Positions 5,918 through 7,466 of a stretch of DNA of 7,466 nt are shown in pieces. The stretch's first letter is position 1; each line of letters starts with the position of its first letter. The notes below the pieces were generated by a model. That model was not told where the DNA came from and searched no databases. It worked only from the letters and a program-made list of their open reading frames with translations. This DNA is from Oscillospiraceae bacterium (GTDB lineage Bacteria > Bacillota_A > Clostridia > Oscillospirales > Ruminococcaceae). Position numbers and translations under genes: made by a program. The stretch lies in the NCBI GenBank assembly GCA_017848205.1, contig JAGDDO010000480.1, forward strand, positions 1-7,466, in the 5' to 3' direction.

Positions 5918-5951
5918 AAAAGCGCTTAATTCATTAAGCGTTTTTATTTTT
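5918..5951 (+). terminator. Rho-independent terminator after hom
   Basis: The stem CGCTTAA (5923-5929) pairs exactly with 5934-5940 around a TTCA loop. A G-U pair and four A-U pairs can extend it into the T tract (5941-5945, then ATTTTT). The A run on the left mirrors the T run, so it could work in both directions, though no minus-strand gene faces it here. It separates the pheB-hom unit from the peptidase genes. Confidence 0.88.
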
Positions 5952-5957
5952 CCGTAA

Positions 5958-5986
5958 TTGATTTTTGGACTTGTAATTGGTATAAT
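5958..5986 (+). promoter_or_regulatory. Extended -10 promoter for the M42 peptidase genes
   Basis: TTGATT (5958-5963) is followed by 17 bases and a perfect TATAAT (5981-5986), with TGG immediately before it (TG at 5978-5979) giving an extended -10. Transcription should start near 5993, about 40 bases before the ATG at 6033. It lies directly after the hom terminator, consistent with an independent transcription unit. Confidence 0.82.
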
Positions 5987-6020
5987 TATAATTGTATTTT
6001 TGCGTTATTTCTTTTCCTGT

Positions 6021-6026
6021 AAGGAG
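6021..6026 (+). promoter_or_regulatory. Ribosome binding site that fixes the first M42 start
   Basis: AAGGAG lies 6 bases before ATG 6033. The open frame extends upstream to TTG 5958, but those codons are the promoter itself. The 25 hydrophobic residues they would encode are an artefact and not a membrane anchor. Confidence 0.88.
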
Positions 6027-6032
6027 AGTATC

Positions 6033-7058
6033 ATGAATTTGGAAAAAATTTTAGCAGAGCTCTGCAGCGCTGACGGCGTTTCAGGAAGTGAGCGTCCGGT
6101 GCTTGAAAAGATCTCTGAGATCATGAAAAAATGTACCGGCAGGGAGGGGACTTTTTCGGGGAACAATTTTCTTGTCGGAATAGGGGAACGTTCCGAAGGA
6201 AAAAAACATATTCTTATTGACGCTCACGCTGATGAGATCGGATTTGTATGCTCATACATTGACTCAGAAGGATTTATCGTCCCGTCAAACGCCGGCGGAA
6301 TGGATTACCGTTTCCTTCCGGCTCAGCGCGTTACCGTTCACGGAACGGAAGATATTCCGGGAGTGGTGGCCACACTGCCTCCGCATCTTTCGTCAGGTGA
6401 CGGCGGAATGACAAAGATCGACCAGGTGCGCATTGACACCGGTTACAGTGCTGAAGAACTGGAGAAAATAGTTTTTCCGGGAGATACGATATCTTTCGCA
6501 GTACCTTTTGAAAAACTTTCAGGAGACTGCGTTACAGGCAAGGCACTCGATAACCGTGCCGGAGCGGCAGCTCTGATAAGATTTGCGGAACTTATCGGAA
6601 ATGAAGACCTGCCATGCAGTGTAACTCTTCTTTTCTCAGGTTCAGAGGAAATAGGCGAGCGCGGTGCGAAGACGGCATGCTATCTTGTTGATCCTGATAT
6701 TGCTGTGGCTGTTGACACAAGCTTTGCAGTATCGCCTGACGACGGTCCGAAGGAATGCAGCGAGATGGGCAAAGGCCCTATGATAGGCATTTCACCGTCG
6801 CTTTCACGTGATCTCAGCAGAGAACTTATGAAAACAGCTCAAGAGAATAATATCCCTTATCAGTCAGAACCGATGGCAGGACTTACAGGAACCAATGCTG
6901 ATCAGTTTTCAGTTTCACGTGCCGGAGTGGTGACGTGTACGGTTTCCGTTCCGATAAGGCATATGCATTCTCCTGCGGAAACGGCTGACCTTAATGACAT
7001 TGAGAATACTGCCCTGCTTCTTGCACAGTACGTAAGGAGGTTCTCCGGAAATGCTTAA
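6033..7058 (+). CDS. M42 family metallopeptidase (glutamyl aminopeptidase / endoglucanase-M-like)
   Basis: This 341-residue cytosolic dinuclear-metal aminopeptidase is of usual M42 length. The family releases N-terminal residues from short peptides and commonly assembles as a 12-subunit tetrahedral (TET) particle. All expected active-site residues are visible: His65 and Asp67 in DAHADEIGF, bridging Asp173 in ALDNRAG, the catalytic/metal pair Glu205-Glu206 in SEEIGERGA, Asp228 in AVDTS, and His312 in RHMHSPAE. The N-terminus (LCSADGVSGSERPV, 10-23) is typical of the family. The PDZ-like dimerisation insert lies roughly between residues 70 and 160. There is no signal peptide once the start is set at ATG 6033. 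Substrate preference cannot be read from the sequence. Its stop overlaps the start of a second M42 gene by 8 bases, so the two are translationally linked and their products may work together or co-assemble. Confidence 0.95.
   Translation: MNLEKILAELCSADGVSGSERPVLEKISEIMKKCTGREGTFSGNNFLVGIGERSEGKKHILIDAHADEIGFVCSYIDSEGFIVPSNAGGMDYRFLPAQRVTVHGTEDIPGVVATLPPHLSSGDGGMTKIDQVRIDTGYSAEELEKIVFPGDTISFAVPFEKLSGDCVTGKALDNRAGAAALIRFAELIGNEDLPCSVTLLFSGSEEIGERGAKTACYLVDPDIAVAVDTSFAVSPDDGPKECSEMGKGPMIGISPSLSRDLSRELMKTAQENNIPYQSEPMAGLTGTNADQFSVSRAGVVTCTVSVPIRHMHSPAETADLNDIENTALLLAQYVRRFSGNA
7034..7040 (+). promoter_or_regulatory. Internal ribosome binding site for the second M42 gene
   Basis: AAGGAGG lies within the last codons of the first M42 gene, 10 bases before ATG 7051. 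It is a strong match to the anti-Shine-Dalgarno sequence and supports a start inside the upstream gene, with coupled translation. Confidence 0.85.
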
Positions 7059-7466
7059 CGAAATAAAAGCTCTTTGTGAACTGAACGGTATTTCAGGAAA
7101 CGAGGACAGTGTACGTGAATATATCAAAAGACGTATTGAAGGAAAGTGTGAGTACCATACTGATGCTCTCGGAAATATCATTGCTTTCTGCAAAGGAAGA
7201 AAGAGCGGCAGAAAGAAACTTATGGTAGCCGCGCACATGGATGAGGTCGGCCTTCTCGTCACTTACATAAACGAGGACGGTACCCTTGCATTTGATGCAG
7301 TGGGCGGAATCAACACCGACGTCATTGCCGGACGACAGGTTTTCATCTATGAGCGTAACGTAACAGGTGTTGTCAGTTCAAAGGCTGTTCATCATTTAAG
7401 CGACAAGGAACGAAAAGAAGCTCTGGATATTTCCTCGCTTTACATAGACATCGGTGCGAAAAGCAG
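7051..7466 (+). CDS. Second M42 family metallopeptidase (3' truncated by window)
   Basis: The frame starts at ATG 7051, overlaps the stop of the preceding gene by 8 bases, and stays open to the window edge (138 complete codons). The start MLNEIKALCELNGISGNED is typical of M42 aminopeptidases. AAHMDEVGLLVTYI (60-73) holds the first metal-ligand His62 and neighbouring Asp64. Residues 74-138 enter the dimerisation insert. The remaining ligands (DNR, EE, second Asp, HSP) lie beyond the window, so activity cannot be judged. It is clearly a paralogue of the preceding gene but not a near-identical copy. Tandem M42 genes are known in other prokaryotes, where different subunits can form mixed TET particles; that is only a possibility here. 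Confidence 0.93.
   Translation, partial: MLNEIKALCELNGISGNEDSVREYIKRRIEGKCEYHTDALGNIIAFCKGRKSGRKKLMVAAHMDEVGLLVTYINEDGTLAFDAVGGINTDVIAGRQVFIYERNVTGVVSSKAVHHLSDKERKEALDISSLYIDIGAKS

Noticed and set aside
5958..6032. Possible N-terminal membrane anchor on the first M42 peptidase
   Set aside because: The hydrophobic residues come from translating an AT-rich promoter (TTGATT-N17-TATAAT); the ribosome binding site and family-typical N-terminus start at ATG 6033.

Overview
The window looks like a chromosomal segment of a low-to-moderate GC member of the Bacillota, probably Clostridia. A Ruminococcus-like gut or rumen organism is my best guess, inferred from gene content and style. The support is: sigma-A type promoters close to consensus, strong GGAGG-type ribosome binding sites, intrinsic terminators, a UPF0735/PheB-type ACT protein next to homoserine dehydrogenase, and M42 aminopeptidase genes in tandem. 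No rRNA, tRNA, CRISPR array, insertion sequence or phage gene is visible.

Layout. Bases 1-72 are the 3' end of an unidentified plus-strand gene, closed by a strong terminator (104-145). Bases 171-311 are a convergent intergenic region with a minus-strand terminator and an array of three palindromes, two of which contain the GCGAAGC mini-hairpin core. Bases 320-3800 are a three-gene minus-strand operon. Read from its promoter, it has two paralogous membrane-anchored GGDEF proteins, then a 477-residue protein that joins a cytidine-deaminase-like (probably inactive) N-terminal domain to a long Gly/Met/Gln/Asn/Tyr low-complexity repeat. Its promoter is a perfect TTGACA-N17-TATAAT overlapped by a Fur-box-like palindrome.

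The divergent intergenic region (3801-4132) carries that promoter and, on the other strand, the promoter of a plus-strand unit: pheB-like ACT protein, then hom (homoserine dehydrogenase), then a terminator. A separate extended -10 promoter (5958-5986) drives two M42 metallopeptidase genes with overlapping ends; the second runs off the window.

How the genes fit together. The plus-strand part is ordinary metabolism: aspartate-family amino acid synthesis with an associated ACT regulator, and peptide degradation. The minus-strand operon is the unusual part. Each GGDEF protein has lost a different one of the two acidic metal ligands that diguanylate cyclases need, while both keep the guanine-binding residues. 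Together with a deaminase-like/low-complexity partner, this suggests a membrane nucleotide-sensing or scaffolding module rather than a simple c-di-GMP synthase pair. That functional reading is inference.

For three plus-strand genes I place the start downstream of the longest open frame, because two of the longer frames read through promoter sequence and all three lack a ribosome binding site at the longer start.
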